From: Lachnospiraceae bacterium | Lineage (GTDB): Bacteria; Bacillota; Clostridia; Lachnospirales; Lachnospiraceae | Length of the DNA: 64,000 nucleotides | Direction: 5' to 3' | NCBI GenBank assembly: GCA_017527205.1 | Contig: JAFXQK010000073.1 | Coordinates: 82,323-146,322 of the forward strand | Part shown: piece by piece, positions 42,676-52,958 of the stretch | Position numbering within the stretch: the first letter of the stretch is position 1 | How the letters are laid out: each line of letters starts with the position of its first letter | The notes under the pieces: model-generated | What the model was told of the DNA's origin: nothing | What the model saw: only the letters and a program-made list of their open reading frames with translations | Databases searched by the model: none | Position numbers and translations under genes: made by a program

Positions 42676-43422
42676 ATGAATGCTTTACCGCTGTTTCGGG
42701 AATATATGGGCGTAGGACTATTGATCATATGGTATTTGGTGGCATTGCTCCATCTTTTTTGGACGGAGAAAAGGAAGGACCGAAGGATCTTGTTCGTCTA
42801 CGTGCCGTTGATTTTGCTCGTGCTGTTTTTTAATCCCTTGTGCTTCCTAATCTTTCAAAGGCTGCTGGACGAAGAAATTTTTTATCGCATGCTGTGGCTT
42901 TTGCCCGTGACGATGACGCTGGGATATGACGTCGTCAGGATTTGTCAGGAGCTTCAGGGGAAAAAGCGCGTGACCTTTGGCGCCGCGGCGGTCATCCTGC
43001 TTACCATTTCAGGAAGACTGGTGTATGACAGTCCCTATTTTTCAAAGGCGGAAAACATTCATCACGTGCCGCAGGAGGTTGTGGAGATTTGCGATTGTAT
43101 TGAGGTGCCTGGCATTGAGGTGTTGGCAGCGTTCCCTCCGGAGATGCTGCATTTTGTGCGCCAATATTCCTCTACCATATGCATGCCCTATGGCAGAGAG
43201 GTGTTGTTGGATGAATTTAGCGAATTGGAATTTGTCATGCATTATCAGCAGGTGGACGTAGCTCGACTTGCCGAGCTGGCGAAGGCTCAGAATTGCCATT
43301 ATATCATCCTGTCAGCCCAAAAGGAACTGACAGGACGAATGGAAGATTATGATTATGAAATGATTAAAAGGGTGGGTGATTATCTGGTCTATCGGGATAA
43401 TTCCAGTGACTTTTATCAATAG
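42676..43422 (+). CDS. Membrane protein with C-terminal soluble domain, partner of the gene at 41500
   Basis: 248 residues. Four hydrophobic segments (about 14-32, 40-62, 72-88 and 105-122) are followed by a soluble region of about 120 residues (HHVPQEVVEICDCIEVPGIEV is split by Pro; then LAAFPPEMLHFV and CHYIILSAQKEL). The layout matches the protein at 16347: the domain seems to read a residue-level pattern of alternating strands and helices similar to a small Rossmann-like fold. No named family recognised. A GGAGGAAGG binding site precedes the ATG. It ends block C, convergent with SGNH 3. Confidence 0.7.
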   Translation: MNALPLFREYMGVGLLIIWYLVALLHLFWTEKRKDRRILFVYVPLILLVLFFNPLCFLIFQRLLDEEIFYRMLWLLPVTMTLGYDVVRICQELQGKKRVTFGAAAVILLTISGRLVYDSPYFSKAENIHHVPQEVVEICDCIEVPGIEVLAAFPPEMLHFVRQYSSTICMPYGREVLLDEFSELEFVMHYQQVDVARLAELAKAQNCHYIILSAQKELTGRMEDYDYEMIKRVGDYLVYRDNSSDFYQ

Positions 43423-43447
43423 CTGTTCGCTCATGGCTAAGGGACGC

Positions 43448-44455
43448 TTATTTTTCGTCAAACTGCGTCAGGGCGCTGATGAAGCGCTTTACTACGAGCT
43501 CTCTGCCCTTTTGATTTAGGTGGAAGTTATCCCTTAGGTATTCAGGCGCCTCATCCTCGTTAAAGGTGCCATAAATGTTGTCAATAAAGCTTACGTTTTC
43601 GGAAACGACAGAGGTGCATTCGCTCATCATATAGCTGCTCAGCGTCGCTCCGCCCTCGTAAATCTTCTGATCACTGCTGATATAATTTCCGTTGTCATCT
43701 ATGCCGAACGCATAGGTCGGGGAGAGGACGATGATTCTTATGTCAGGGTATTTTGATCGAAGGAGCGCCAGGCCCGCCTTTATGTTTCCGGTAAAGCTTG
43801 TAATGTCCGTCTCGTCATCAGGATTTTGCATGAAGCTGCCGTTTAAGTAATCGCTGGCATCATACATGATGGCAATCGTATCAACGGTATCCATGTCGAT
43901 CGTCTCTAAAAGCTTTCGAAGCTCTTTCGTCTCAGGCAAAATGTTTGCATCAGGCTGTTCCTCCAACCAATCGAAATAATCGGTCTGTCCCTGCATGGTC
44001 AGGTAAACGCAAAGCCAATAAAAATTGTAGACGTCAAGTCCGGATTCCGTGTGCTTTAGGGAGTCGCTTTGTGCTGCAAGCAGACTATCCGCAACGGAGG
44101 CATTATATACGATCGCGTTTGTTTGCTTTGCAATTATGTTGACTATGCCATTCTCGGAATTCCTGTCCTCCGCGAGGGTGGAATTGCCGAAAAACAGGAT
44201 GGTATGCGGACTTTTGTTTGCCAGGAAGGTGCCGTCCTCGGCCGTGAGAGGGTAAATCACGTCATAGGTATCCTTGCCGTCCGTATAAATCCCATGCTCA
44301 TTAATATATTCGTTGTCCACCTGTACTCCCCAGTTTTTCAGGCGGATCAGGATGTAAACTAGGATACAGATGCCAAGCACCAGCAATAAAACATGGGGAT
44401 TGAAAACATATTTTTGCCACCTTGGCTTCTGATTTTCTTGATTTTGATCTTTCAT
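43448..44455 (-). CDS. Membrane-anchored SGNH-like protein with altered catalytic blocks
   Basis: 335 residues with one N-terminal membrane helix (about 22-40) and an external SGNH-like domain. The blocks can be followed but have changed: FFGNSTLAED where GDS is expected (the Asp is Asn, the Ser is kept), YNASVADSL in the Gly block, MYDASDYLNG in place of GxND (Asn lost) and DNFHLNQKG, which keeps the Asp/His pair. This resembles acyltransferase-type SGNH variants (AlgX/DltD-like) or an inactive form. It is divergent from the giant GH25 gene and convergent with block C. Confidence 0.75.
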   Translation of the reverse strand: MKDQNQENQKPRWQKYVFNPHVLLLVLGICILVYILIRLKNWGVQVDNEYINEHGIYTDGKDTYDVIYPLTAEDGTFLANKSPHTILFFGNSTLAEDRNSENGIVNIIAKQTNAIVYNASVADSLLAAQSDSLKHTESGLDVYNFYWLCVYLTMQGQTDYFDWLEEQPDANILPETKELRKLLETIDMDTVDTIAIMYDASDYLNGSFMQNPDDETDITSFTGNIKAGLALLRSKYPDIRIIVLSPTYAFGIDDNGNYISSDQKIYEGGATLSSYMMSECTSVVSENVSFIDNIYGTFNEDEAPEYLRDNFHLNQKGRELVVKRFISALTQFDEK

Positions 44456-44572
44456 GACTTGTCCTCTTTTTTTCTTAAATTTGTCTCTATTTTACAGATA
44501 TATGCTTGGAAAGTCTATGGTATTAACCAAATTTTAAGAATTTAAGAAATTATGAAGAAATGGGCAATGGGG

Positions 44573-44601
44573 TTGAAGTGTTTGACGCAGAATGATATAA
44601 T
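44573..44601 (+). promoter_or_regulatory. Promoter for the giant GH25 protein
   Basis: TTGAAG (44573-44578), a 17-base spacer, an extended-10 TG (44593-44594) and a perfect TATAAT (44596-44601), 89 bases before the ATG. An overlapping TTGACG at 44582 is too close to serve as the -35. Confidence 0.7.
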
Positions 44602-44689
44602 GAGGCATGATCAGATAGTGTGTAAAATGGTCAGATTTTGTAAAGCTGCACGCTGACGAAGAATAGATGCAAAAGGGGAATGAAGAAAT

Positions 44690-47600
44690 ATGAAATGGAA
44701 CGTTGGTCATACCAAGAGGCCGCAGGGCAGATGGGATGAAACTCGTCAAGACGGGTATGATTGGGATGAAGAAGGAATAGATGATTTCTCGTATGATTCC
44801 GTTGACGGTACGGGAGATTATGACGCGGAGCCGGAGTATATTGAGCTTGGTACGGACTATGACCATGCACCGCAGTATGGAGCAGGGGAAGAGTATGCGC
44901 AGGATGCGGACTATGAGGCAGAGCAGCACTATGAGGCTGGCGTGGAATATGCGAATGAGCCTGCCTATGATGATATGGGACAGGATTTTCTCGAAGCACC
45001 GCAGGGCGCTCAGGATGCCTATGGCTATGCGCCCGATGCCTATGAGCAGGGCATGAACGCAGGCGGGTATGATGACGGAAGCTATGATCAGAATGCCTAT
45101 AACGATGGAAGCTACGACCAGAATGCCTATAACGATGGAAGCTACGACCAGAAAGCCTATAACGATGGAAGCTACGACCAAGGCTCGTATGATCAGGGAG
45201 GCTATGATCAGGGCAGTTATGACTCAAATGGATATGATCAGGGAAGCTACGATCAAAATACCTATGATCAGAGCAGTTATCATTCAAATGAATATGATCA
45301 GGGAAGCTATGATCAAAATGCCTATGAACAGGGAAACTATGATCAAAATGCCTATGAGCAGGGAAACTATGATCAAACCGGCTACGACCAAACCGGCTAC
45401 GATCAGGTAAGCTACAATCCTGCGGATTATGCGGATGCAGGCACGGAGAAAAACGGAAATCGTGGCAGGGGATATTCACGGGAGAATCACCAGAAGCGCG
45501 GTTCCGTATATTCTCAGGAAGCAGTGGAGGCGGAGAGTGCTTACGAGGATTCCGAGTCGGAGGAATTCCAGGGAGAAATTACTTATATTGACGATTATGC
45601 GGCAAAGCCTCGCGCGACGGCGCAAGCCTCCAACAGAAATCGTCGTCCTACAAGGCGAGAGGAGGAAAGAGGCGGCTTTAGTGCGATGGATGGCATTATT
45701 GCAGCCGTAGGCATTATTGCAATCATTGGACTTTTGGGATTTATCGGCTGGTTTATTACCACGCATAAGACGCCAGAGGATCCTCACCTGCAGTTTGCCA
45801 ACATCGGAAAACAGCTACAGAATATTGAACTGATCGGCGGAAAGGGTATCCTGGCCGTTTCAAACGCGGAGTTGGCGCGACTTACGCCTGACGTAGAGCC
45901 GGATGATGGCGGGGAATCCAATATTGGTAATCCCGATAACCCATCCTACAATGAGACGGATTATGCAAATACCGTGGCAGTGGCCATGAATTTGACCTCC
46001 GTACAGAAGGACCTAAAGATTAAGTTTTCTAACAGGGAAACCTCAAAGCTGGTTGGTAACGTGCGTTTTATTGCTCAGGTTACGACGCCGAGCGGAAAAA
46101 CCGAGGAATGGGTTGATGACGACATGGATGGCATCATTTACGTGTCGGACATTGAGGCTGGAAAATATTCCGTCCTTTTAAAGGAGCTGACGGAGGAAAA
46201 GTATAAAAATCTGATTCTTCCGGCAACCACCCAGACGGTAAACGTGAAGAAAAACATTGAATATGCTAAGGTTGACATGACTGGCGAGGGCAAGAAGGAA
46301 AGCGAGATCAACGTCAACAAGGAAGATACCAAGAAGAATGAAACGACCGTGGAGGGAAGCCTTACGGATACGGTCGCCTGGGTGGCAAGCTCCACCTCCG
46401 GAAACATGTATAAGGAAGTGCTTAAGAGCACGATTCCTGATCCTTTAACCCTTCCCGTTAAGGTGGCAAAGAATTTCCTGAGAACTGCTGAGGTTGGCGG
46501 GGGAGAATCCGGCGAAGGCAACGTCGTAACCTACACGGTAACCTTTGCTGCGGGAGAAGGAAGCGGAAGCATGGACGCGGCAACCGTGGAGGCAGGAAAG
46601 GAATTTGTCCTGCCCGGATGCGGCTTTACGGCACCGGAAGGCAAGGAGTTTGACAAGTGGGACAAGGGCGCGGTAGGAGCAAGCATTCCCATCAATGAAA
46701 ATACAACAATCACGGCTCTTTGGAAGGACAAACCGGTAGCAAGCTATACCGTATCCTTTGCGGCAAACGGTGGTAGCGGGGAGATGTCTGCCGTACCAGT
46801 ACAGGCTGGACAGAGCTTCACCTTGCCGTCTTGCGGCTTTACTGCACCCGAGGGCAAGGAATTTGACAAATGGGACAAGGGCGCGGTAGGAGCAAGCATT
46901 CCCGTCAATGAAAATACAACGATCACGGCATTGTGGAAGGATAAGGCAGCAGAGAAGGTTACCATTACCTTTACGGCAGGTGAAGGTGGCACGGGCAGCA
47001 TGGATGCCGTTACCGTAGCGATTGGTTCTTATAAATTACCGGATTGCGGCTTTACTGCACCCGAGGGCAAGGAATTTGACAAGTGGGACAAAGGCGCAGC
47101 CGGAGACACCATTACCGTTAACGCAAACACGACCCTGATCGCGCAATGGAAGCAAAAGACCGTGAAGTATGCGGTGACCTTTGAAGCAAATGGCGGAACC
47201 GGCACCATGGAAGCAAAATCCGTGGAAGCAGGAAAGGAATACGAGCTGCCTGAATGTACGTTTACGGCACCGAGCGGCAAGAAGTTTAGTAAGTGGGACG
47301 TAAATGGAACTCAGAAGGCCGTAGGCGAGAAGATTAAGGTTGAGAGCAACGTAAAGCTGATTGCGCAGTGGGTAGAAAAGAACGAAAAGCCGATTGAGCT
47401 GACCTTTAAGGATGCACAGAACGCCGCAGTAAGCAAGGTGACCTTGAGAATCAACAAGAAGGCAGACGGCACGACTACGACGGTTCCCGCAAGCATTAAG
47501 GTTACTTCGAATTCTGAGAAAAAGCTGATGATGGAAGCCATTTCTACCGACAGGAACGTTGTCACTGCTGCCTTTGATGCAAATGATAAGAGCACGCTCG

Positions 47601-48937
47601 TGATTACGGCCCTGGCTAAGGGAACGGCGAAGGTGATTGTGACTGCCGACTATGAGGATCCTACGGAAAGACTTGCTGACGGAAAGAGCAAGGTTGCCAA
47701 GGAGATTGAAGTTGTTGTCACGGATAAGGATGCCCTTGCAATTTCCCTTGACAAGACGGAGCTGGCTTGCTACAGCGAATTAAAGGAATCTTTGCCGACG
47801 CTGGAGGTGACTATCAAGAACAGCAACGAGAATGTTGCGGATCTTGTGGAATCTAAGATGAAGTTCACGGTGGAGAGCTCGGATGGCAACATTGCTCTGG
47901 TAACCAAGAAGGAATTCGGCACGGCAACGGCTGATGGCACCATTAAGATCAAGCTGACCATTACGCCGCAGATACTTCTCGAGAAGAAGAGCTGTATCAT
48001 AACCGTGAAATATGAGGAAACGGGTGCGGAGCCCGTCAGCGCGAAGTGTACGCTTACGGTTAAGCCTCATCCTAAGTATGACAAGACGACGCTTTTACTT
48101 GACAATGAGGGCAGACAGCTGTTTGTAGCGCAGAACAATGGATATCGTGAGGCCGTTTACGCAGACTATTACGTAGATGGCACGAAGTTCTTTGTTCAGA
48201 GCGGCGTAAAGTATACGGGATGGCAGACCTTAAATGGCAAGGTATACTATTTTAGCGCAGAAGGTAAGTTCGTAACGGGTGAGCAGGTCATCCAGGGCGC
48301 TAAATATACCTTTGGTTCGGACGGAGCGCTGATGACGGGGAATGGCGTTCTCGGAATTGACGTCTCAAGATGGAATGGCTCCATCGATTGGAAGGCCGTG
48401 AAGAATTCTGGCGTGTCCTTTGTCATCATCCGTTGTGGCTACAGAGGTTCTTCCGAGGGTGCCTTGATTGAGGATCCGAAGTTTACGACGAACATTAAGG
48501 GCGCCATCAATGCGGGACTTAAGGTTGGTGTTTACTTCTTCACGCAGGCCATCAATGAGAGAGAGGCCGTTTACGAGGCTTCCTATGTCATTGACAAGAT
48601 TAAGAATTACAAGATTACGTATCCCGTCTATCTGGACGTAGAGGCCAGCGGCGGCCGCGCGGATAAAATCAGTAAGGATACCAGAACGAACGTCTGCAAG
48701 GCATTTTGCCAGACCATTCAGAATGCAGGCTATACCGCAGGTATTTATGCAAACAAGAACTGGCTGGAGGAAAAGATTGACGTCAGCCAGCTCGGCGCGT
48801 ACAAGATTTGGCTGGCACAGTATGCGGCTCAGCCGACCTACACGGGAAGATATGAAATGTGGCAGTACAAGTCCACTGGCGTCATCAGCGGCATCAGCGG
48901 CAACGTAGACCTTAACCTCAGCTACATGGGTTATTAA
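44690..48937 (+). CDS. Giant membrane-anchored GH25 muramidase with Tyr/Asp/Gln-rich cytoplasmic repeats
   Basis: 1415 residues with no signal peptide. Residues 1-320 are acidic and low in complexity; about 125-243 are short repeats of the [11 protein letters not shown] type, coded by partly identical 30-bp DNA units. One membrane helix lies at about 336-355, so the first third is probably cytoplasmic and the rest outside. Outside come an uncharacterised region (to about 610), four InlB-type repeats (about 614-895) with nearly identical DNA in places, Big-like beta domains (about 903-1130), a cell-wall-binding repeat pair ([18 protein letters not shown], about 1160-1215) and a GH25 lysozyme domain (about 1220-1415: [21 protein letters not shown] with the catalytic acids). 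It should cut muramic acid bonds in peptidoglycan. Confidence 0.9.
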   Translation: MKWNVGHTKRPQGRWDETRQDGYDWDEEGIDDFSYDSVDGTGDYDAEPEYIELGTDYDHAPQYGAGEEYAQDADYEAEQHYEAGVEYANEPAYDDMGQDFLEAPQGAQDAYGYAPDAYEQGMNAGGYDDGSYDQNAYNDGSYDQNAYNDGSYDQKAYNDGSYDQGSYDQGGYDQGSYDSNGYDQGSYDQNTYDQSSYHSNEYDQGSYDQNAYEQGNYDQNAYEQGNYDQTGYDQTGYDQVSYNPADYADAGTEKNGNRGRGYSRENHQKRGSVYSQEAVEAESAYEDSESEEFQGEITYIDDYAAKPRATAQASNRNRRPTRREEERGGFSAMDGIIAAVGIIAIIGLLGFIGWFITTHKTPEDPHLQFANIGKQLQNIELIGGKGILAVSNAELARLTPDVEPDDGGESNIGNPDNPSYNETDYANTVAVAMNLTSVQKDLKIKFSNRETSKLVGNVRFIAQVTTPSGKTEEWVDDDMDGIIYVSDIEAGKYSVLLKELTEEKYKNLILPATTQTVNVKKNIEYAKVDMTGEGKKESEINVNKEDTKKNETTVEGSLTDTVAWVASSTSGNMYKEVLKSTIPDPLTLPVKVAKNFLRTAEVGGGESGEGNVVTYTVTFAAGEGSGSMDAATVEAGKEFVLPGCGFTAPEGKEFDKWDKGAVGASIPINENTTITALWKDKPVASYTVSFAANGGSGEMSAVPVQAGQSFTLPSCGFTAPEGKEFDKWDKGAVGASIPVNENTTITALWKDKAAEKVTITFTAGEGGTGSMDAVTVAIGSYKLPDCGFTAPEGKEFDKWDKGAAGDTITVNANTTLIAQWKQKTVKYAVTFEANGGTGTMEAKSVEAGKEYELPECTFTAPSGKKFSKWDVNGTQKAVGEKIKVESNVKLIAQWVEKNEKPIELTFKDAQNAAVSKVTLRINKKADGTTTTVPASIKVTSNSEKKLMMEAISTDRNVVTAAFDANDKSTLVITALAKGTAKVIVTADYEDPTERLADGKSKVAKEIEVVVTDKDALAISLDKTELACYSELKESLPTLEVTIKNSNENVADLVESKMKFTVESSDGNIALVTKKEFGTATADGTIKIKLTITPQILLEKKSCIITVKYEETGAEPVSAKCTLTVKPHPKYDKTTLLLDNEGRQLFVAQNNGYREAVYADYYVDGTKFFVQSGVKYTGWQTLNGKVYYFSAEGKFVTGEQVIQGAKYTFGSDGALMTGNGVLGIDVSRWNGSIDWKAVKNSGVSFVIIRCGYRGSSEGALIEDPKFTTNIKGAINAGLKVGVYFFTQAINEREAVYEASYVIDKIKNYKITYPVYLDVEASGGRADKISKDTRTNVCKAFCQTIQNAGYTAGIYANKNWLEEKIDVSQLGAYKIWLAQYAAQPTYTGRYEMWQYKSTGVISGISGNVDLNLSYMGY

Positions 48938-48939
48938 CA

Positions 48940-49095
48940 GTTCGGCCGTCCCAACAGGAAGGCCGAGGAAATCATGCTTGCATGATTTACCGGTCTTATG
49001 TTGGGACGAGCTGAGCGCCCATTCCATGAGCAAACGTGCATGCGAAGCAGGCACAAGAGCGCGAAGCGCGGGTTTGCGAATGGGCGCGGCCGAAC
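48940..49095 (+). ncRNA. Candidate structured RNA (three-way junction) in the rmlA leader
   Basis: By hand folding: closing helix 48940-48946 with 49089-49095 (7 bp); arm 1 48947-48956 with 48999-49008 (10 bp), then 48959-48965 with 48991-48997 (7 bp, one G-U) and 48969-48976 with 48981-48988 (8 bp, loop CTTG); arm 2 49015-49024 with 49078-49087 (10 bp), then 49030-49035 with 49072-49077 (6 bp), split into two hairpins, each built around GCGAAGC. About 59 pairs in 156 bases. GGCCGA occurs three times (48961, 49088, 49110), so the 5' strand has alternative partners. It ends 45 bases before the rmlA ATG. It could be a leader RNA or a palindromic DNA element. Confidence 0.5.
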
Positions 49096-49139
49096 GTGAC
49101 GAAAGGCGCGGCCGACAATATCATAAGGAGCAAATAAGT

Positions 49140-50009
49140 ATGAAAGGTATCATTCTGGCCGGAGGCTCCGGCACCAGGCTTTATCCGTTAACCAAGGCAA
49201 TTTCCAAACAGATCATGCCGGTATATGACAAGCCGATGATTTATTATCCCCTGTCCACCTTGATGCTGGCAGGGATTCGGGAGATTCTGATCATTTCGAC
49301 TCCCAGAGATTTGCCGGTATTTGAGGAGCTATTAGGGGATGGCAGTCAGCTTGGCATGAAGTTTTCCTATGCCGTACAGGAGTCGCCGAGAGGTCTTGCA
49401 GATGCCTTTATCATCGGTGAGAAATTCATTGGGGATGACAGAGTGGCGTTGGTGCTGGGAGACAATATTTTCTATGGTCAGAGCTTTTCCAAGGTGCTGC
49501 GCGAGGTGGCATCCAGAGAGAGCGGCGCAACGATCTTTGGATATTATGTCAGGGATCCGAGAGAGTATGGCGTCGTAGAATTTGATGAAAATGGTAAGGC
49601 ACTTTCCATCGAGGAGAAGCCGGAAAAACCTAAGAGTAATTATGCAGTTCCCGGGCTTTATTTCTACGATAACGACGTCGTTGAGATCGCTAAGAACGTA
49701 AAACCCTCCGCTCGCGGTGAAATCGAGATTACCAGCGTAAACAACGAGTATCTTCGCAGGGGAACCCTTCGCGTGGAGACGCTCGGACGCGGGTTTGCGT
49801 GGCTGGATACGGGAAATCATGACGCACTTTTGGATGCCTCTGATTTTGTGGCAGCGTTCCAAAAGCGTCAAGGCTTATACATCTCCTGTATTGAAGAGAT
49901 CGCGTATAAGAGAGGATTTATTGATAAGGACCAGCTCTTAAAGCTGGCGGAGCCGCTGATGAAAACCAATTACGGAAAGTATTTGGTGGAAGTGGCAAAT
50001 GGTCTTTAA
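49140..50009 (+). CDS. rmlA: Glucose-1-phosphate thymidylyltransferase
   Basis: The ATG at 49140, nine bases after AAGGAG, gives 289 residues, the usual RmlA length; a longer reading would run through the structured leader. [11 protein letters not shown] (residues about 8-18) binds the nucleotide, followed by [55 protein letters not shown] and [16 protein letters not shown]. RmlA makes dTDP-glucose from dTTP and glucose-1-phosphate, the entry to dTDP-rhamnose and also to the fucosamine-type sugar of the WecE-like enzyme at 38928. Confidence 0.97.
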   Translation: MKGIILAGGSGTRLYPLTKAISKQIMPVYDKPMIYYPLSTLMLAGIREILIISTPRDLPVFEELLGDGSQLGMKFSYAVQESPRGLADAFIIGEKFIGDDRVALVLGDNIFYGQSFSKVLREVASRESGATIFGYYVRDPREYGVVEFDENGKALSIEEKPEKPKSNYAVPGLYFYDNDVVEIAKNVKPSARGEIEITSVNNEYLRRGTLRVETLGRGFAWLDTGNHDALLDASDFVAAFQKRQGLYISCIEEIAYKRGFIDKDQLLKLAEPLMKTNYGKYLVEVANGL

Positions 50010-50062
50010 GGATCAACTTTGCATCAAGATAGAAAGTGGTAAGTTGAGAAAGGGATTGTAGC

Positions 50063-50632
50063 ATGGGAAAATTAACAGTGGAAACCTGCGAGATTGAAGG
50101 TCTGAAAATTATTACGCCGGAGGTACGGCAGGATGCCAGAGGTTATTTCATGGAGACCTATCAGTACAATGATTTTAAGGCGGCAGGGATTCCGGAGGTA
50201 TTTGTTCAGGATAATCAATCAGCTTCAAAAAGGGGAGTGCTTCGCGGGCTTCACTTTCAGATCAATCACCCGCAGGATAAGCTGGTGCGCGTGATTAAGG
50301 GAGAGGTTTTTGACGTGGCCGTTGACCTCAGACAGGGATCCAAAACCTTTGGGAAGTGGTTTGGCGTAGTGCTTTCCGAGGAGAATAAAAAGCAGCTGTT
50401 TGTTCCTAAAAATTTTGCCCATGGCTTTTTAGTGCTTTCGGATTATGCGGAATTCTGTTATAAATGCACGGACTTTTATCATCCCGGCGATGAGGGCGGA
50501 CTTGCATATAATGATCCTGACATTGGCGTGGAATGGCCCATTACGGAGGACATGGAGCTGATTTTTTCAGATCGTGACACGAAATGGGGCGGCATGAAAG
50601 AGTATAGGAAAGAACACGGCATGGAAGGTTAA
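50063..50632 (+). CDS. rmlC: dTDP-4-dehydrorhamnose 3,5-epimerase
   Basis: 189 residues of the RmlC cupin family. FVQDNQSASKRGVLRGLHFQ includes the catalytic His of LRGLHFQ; KLVRVIKGEVFDVAVDLRQG and FVPKNFAHGFLVLSD follow, and YNDPDIGVEWP near the end is typical. It converts dTDP-4-keto-6-deoxyglucose to the 4-keto-rhamnose intermediate. It follows rmlA by 53 bases, but rmlB and rmlD, usually in the same cluster, are missing from the window. Confidence 0.95.
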   Translation: MGKLTVETCEIEGLKIITPEVRQDARGYFMETYQYNDFKAAGIPEVFVQDNQSASKRGVLRGLHFQINHPQDKLVRVIKGEVFDVAVDLRQGSKTFGKWFGVVLSEENKKQLFVPKNFAHGFLVLSDYAEFCYKCTDFYHPGDEGGLAYNDPDIGVEWPITEDMELIFSDRDTKWGGMKEYRKEHGMEG

Positions 50633-50673
50633 CTGGTTGGGAATGAAAATGCTGTGGGAAGGATAGGAATAAC

Positions 50674-51654
50674 ATGAAGCTTGGCAAGAAAGGCGGAATC
50701 GCCATTTTTACCCTTCTGGGCATCGTTTTGGCAGTCGTGGTTATCTTGCATCAGAACCTGGGACCGGGAGCGAATCCCAGGGAAGAGTTTATAAAAAAGG
50801 TGCTTTCCTGCTTTATTATCGCAGGAGCCTGCATCGGGTTTGCGTGTTTTTATGACCGCGTGACGGGGCTGGCGGGCGAGCTGTTTCAGAGCAGACACCT
50901 GATTTGGAAGCTGGCAAAAAATGATTTCAAAAAGCGCTATGCCGGTTCCTATTTAGGTGCCGTCTGGGCCATGGTACAGCCCGTGGTGACGGTAGCCTTG
51001 TATTATGTGGTATTTGAACTCATTATGGATGGCGCGTCTCGTACAGAGGAGGCGCCTTTTGTGCTGTTTTTGACCGCAGGTTTGGTGCCCTGGTTCTTTT
51101 TCAGTGAGGCATTAAATGCGGGAACGAACGCGCTGAGAGAGTATGATTACCTTGTAAAAAAGGTGGTATTTAAGATCAGCATTCTTCCCATCATCAAGAT
51201 CATAGCAGCAACGTTTATCCATGCCTTTTTTGTCGTGGTGCTTTTGGTGATCGCGGCGATGTATCATTATTATCCCACGATTTACCTGATTCAGATTTTC
51301 TATTACAGTGCTTGTCTATTCCTCCTTGTGCTGGCCATCTGCTATACCACCTGCTCCATCGTGGTGTTTTTCAAGGATCTTTCCCAGATTATCAGTATTT
51401 TGCTTCAGATCGGCATGTGGGCAACGCCTATTCTATGGGATATCAACCTTCTGCCGGAACGATGGCAGACATTGATTAAAATCAATCCCCTGGTTTATAT
51501 TGTCAATGGCTATCGGAGCGCAATTTACAAGCAGGAATGGTTCTTCCAGGACTTCTTTTCCACGGTATATTTTTGGATGTTCACCATCGTTGTCTTTGGA
51601 ATTGGAACCATCATTTTCAAACGCCTGAAGATCCATTTTGCGGACGTACTGTAA
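50674..51654 (+). CDS. ABC-2 polysaccharide exporter permease (Wzm-type)
   Basis: 326 residues. From about residue 70 it follows the Wzm/TagG pattern: LIWKLAKNDFKKRYAGSYLG, AMVQPVVTVALYYVVFE, TAGLVPWFFFSEALNAG and INPLVYIVNGYRSAIY, with six membrane segments. The N-terminal 65 residues add two more hydrophobic segments (about 8-27 and 42-60), an extension not seen in standard Wzm (about 260 residues). With the following ATPase it forms the exporter for a lipid-linked glycan finished in the cytoplasm. Confidence 0.92.
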   Translation: MKLGKKGGIAIFTLLGIVLAVVVILHQNLGPGANPREEFIKKVLSCFIIAGACIGFACFYDRVTGLAGELFQSRHLIWKLAKNDFKKRYAGSYLGAVWAMVQPVVTVALYYVVFELIMDGASRTEEAPFVLFLTAGLVPWFFFSEALNAGTNALREYDYLVKKVVFKISILPIIKIIAATFIHAFFVVVLLVIAAMYHYYPTIYLIQIFYYSACLFLLVLAICYTTCSIVVFFKDLSQIISILLQIGMWATPILWDINLLPERWQTLIKINPLVYIVNGYRSAIYKQEWFFQDFFSTVYFWMFTIVVFGIGTIIFKRLKIHFADVL

Positions 51655-51686
51655 CGATAGAAAGACAAGTGAAGGAATAAACTCAT

Positions 51687-52955
51687 ATGGGTGAAGAGAT
51701 GATCAAAAACGAGGACGAAATTGCGATTCGGGTCAAGGACGTCGTCAAGGTATATAAACTGTATGAAAAAATGCGAGATCGCGTCAAGGATGCCTTCGGT
51801 CTGGGACGAGGAGGCTATAAGCTTCATTATGCCTTAAATGGCGTCAACATGGACGTCAAGAGAGGGGAGACGGTCGGCATTATTGGAACGAACGGTTCCG
51901 GAAAATCCACGATTCTTAAGATCATTACGGGCGTCTTACATCCCACGTCGGGAGAGGTCATTGTCAACGGACGGATTTCCGCATTGCTTGAGCTTGGCGC
52001 AGGCTTTAATCCCGAGTACAGCGGTGTGGAGAACGTTTACCTGAATGGCACCATGATGGGTTTTTCCGAGAAAGAGATTGATGCGAAGCTCCCCGCCATC
52101 CTGGAGTTTGCGGACATTGGCGATTACGTGTATCAGCCGGTTAAGACCTATTCAAGCGGTATGTTTGTGCGTCTGGCCTTTGCCGTTGCCATAAATATTG
52201 AGCCGGAAATATTGATCGTGGATGAGGCGCTTTCCGTTGGTGACGTCTTCTTTCAGTCGAAATGCTATCACAAGTTTGAAGAATTTAAGCAGATGGGGAA
52301 GACCATCGTCTTTGTCAGCCACGATTTAAGCAGTATTGCAAAATATTGTGACCGTGTCTTTCTTCTCAATCAGGGAAACCTTCTTGGCGTGGGTGGACCG
52401 AAGGAGATGATTGATGCCTATAAGCAGGTTTTAGTAGGGCAGTATAAGGGCGGAATGACCAAGACGGCATTGGATGAGGCCTTTGAGGATGCGTCTGGAA
52501 CCAACCCCAATGCACTGGAATACGGTGATGGGAAGGCCCGGATAGAGGAGTATTATCTGACGGATGAAAATGGAACCCGCACCACGACGCTTCTTAAGGG
52601 CTCACGGTTCACGCTGCACCTTAAGGTACGGTTTCACGAAAGCCTGCCGTCACCCATCTTTGCCTTTACCGTAAAGAACGTGCGCGGTACGGAGATCACC
52701 GGAACCAATACGATGCTGGAGAAGGCCTTTTTGGACGGCGTTTCGGCTGGGCAGGTTAAGGAGATTACGTTCACGCAAAGGGCAGATTTGCAGGGTGGGG
52801 AATATTTGCTGTCCCTTGGCGTCACGGGATATGAAGGTGATGTTTTCCAGGTGTACCATCGCCTTTATGACATCATCAATATGACAATCGTGTCAGATAA
52901 GAATACCGTAGGCTTTTATGACATGAACTCCAAAATTGTAGTGAAGGACGCTTAA
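51687..52955 (+). CDS. ABC polysaccharide exporter ATPase with glycan-binding C-terminal domain (Wzt-type)
   Basis: 422 residues. Nucleotide-binding domain up to about 245: Walker A GTNGSGKST (about 70), YSSGMFVRLAFAVAI signature, Walker B ILIVDEALSVGD and the switch His in VSHDLSSI. The C-terminal 150 residues (EYGDGKARIEEYYLTDENG, GGEYLLSLGVTG) are the Wzt_C beta-sandwich that reads the modified end of the glycan in chain-length-controlled exporters such as E. coli O9a. This domain predicts a terminal modification, which fits the methyltransferase/kinase-like gene next to it. It is preceded by AAGGAAT. Confidence 0.93.
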   Translation: MGEEMIKNEDEIAIRVKDVVKVYKLYEKMRDRVKDAFGLGRGGYKLHYALNGVNMDVKRGETVGIIGTNGSGKSTILKIITGVLHPTSGEVIVNGRISALLELGAGFNPEYSGVENVYLNGTMMGFSEKEIDAKLPAILEFADIGDYVYQPVKTYSSGMFVRLAFAVAINIEPEILIVDEALSVGDVFFQSKCYHKFEEFKQMGKTIVFVSHDLSSIAKYCDRVFLLNQGNLLGVGGPKEMIDAYKQVLVGQYKGGMTKTALDEAFEDASGTNPNALEYGDGKARIEEYYLTDENGTRTTTLLKGSRFTLHLKVRFHESLPSPIFAFTVKNVRGTEITGTNTMLEKAFLDGVSAGQVKEITFTQRADLQGGEYLLSLGVTGYEGDVFQVYHRLYDIINMTIVSDKNTVGFYDMNSKIVVKDA

Positions 52956-52958
52956 AAG

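Noticed and set aside
44582..44601. TTGACG and TATAAT as a promoter pair
   Set aside because: The spacer is only 8 bases; TTGAAG at 44573 with a 17-base spacer fits instead.
44631..45479. 282-residue open frame on the minus strand, rich in His/Arg/Ser
   Set aside because: It is the complement of the repetitive YDQ-coding DNA of the giant muramidase, has no ribosome binding site and no domain.
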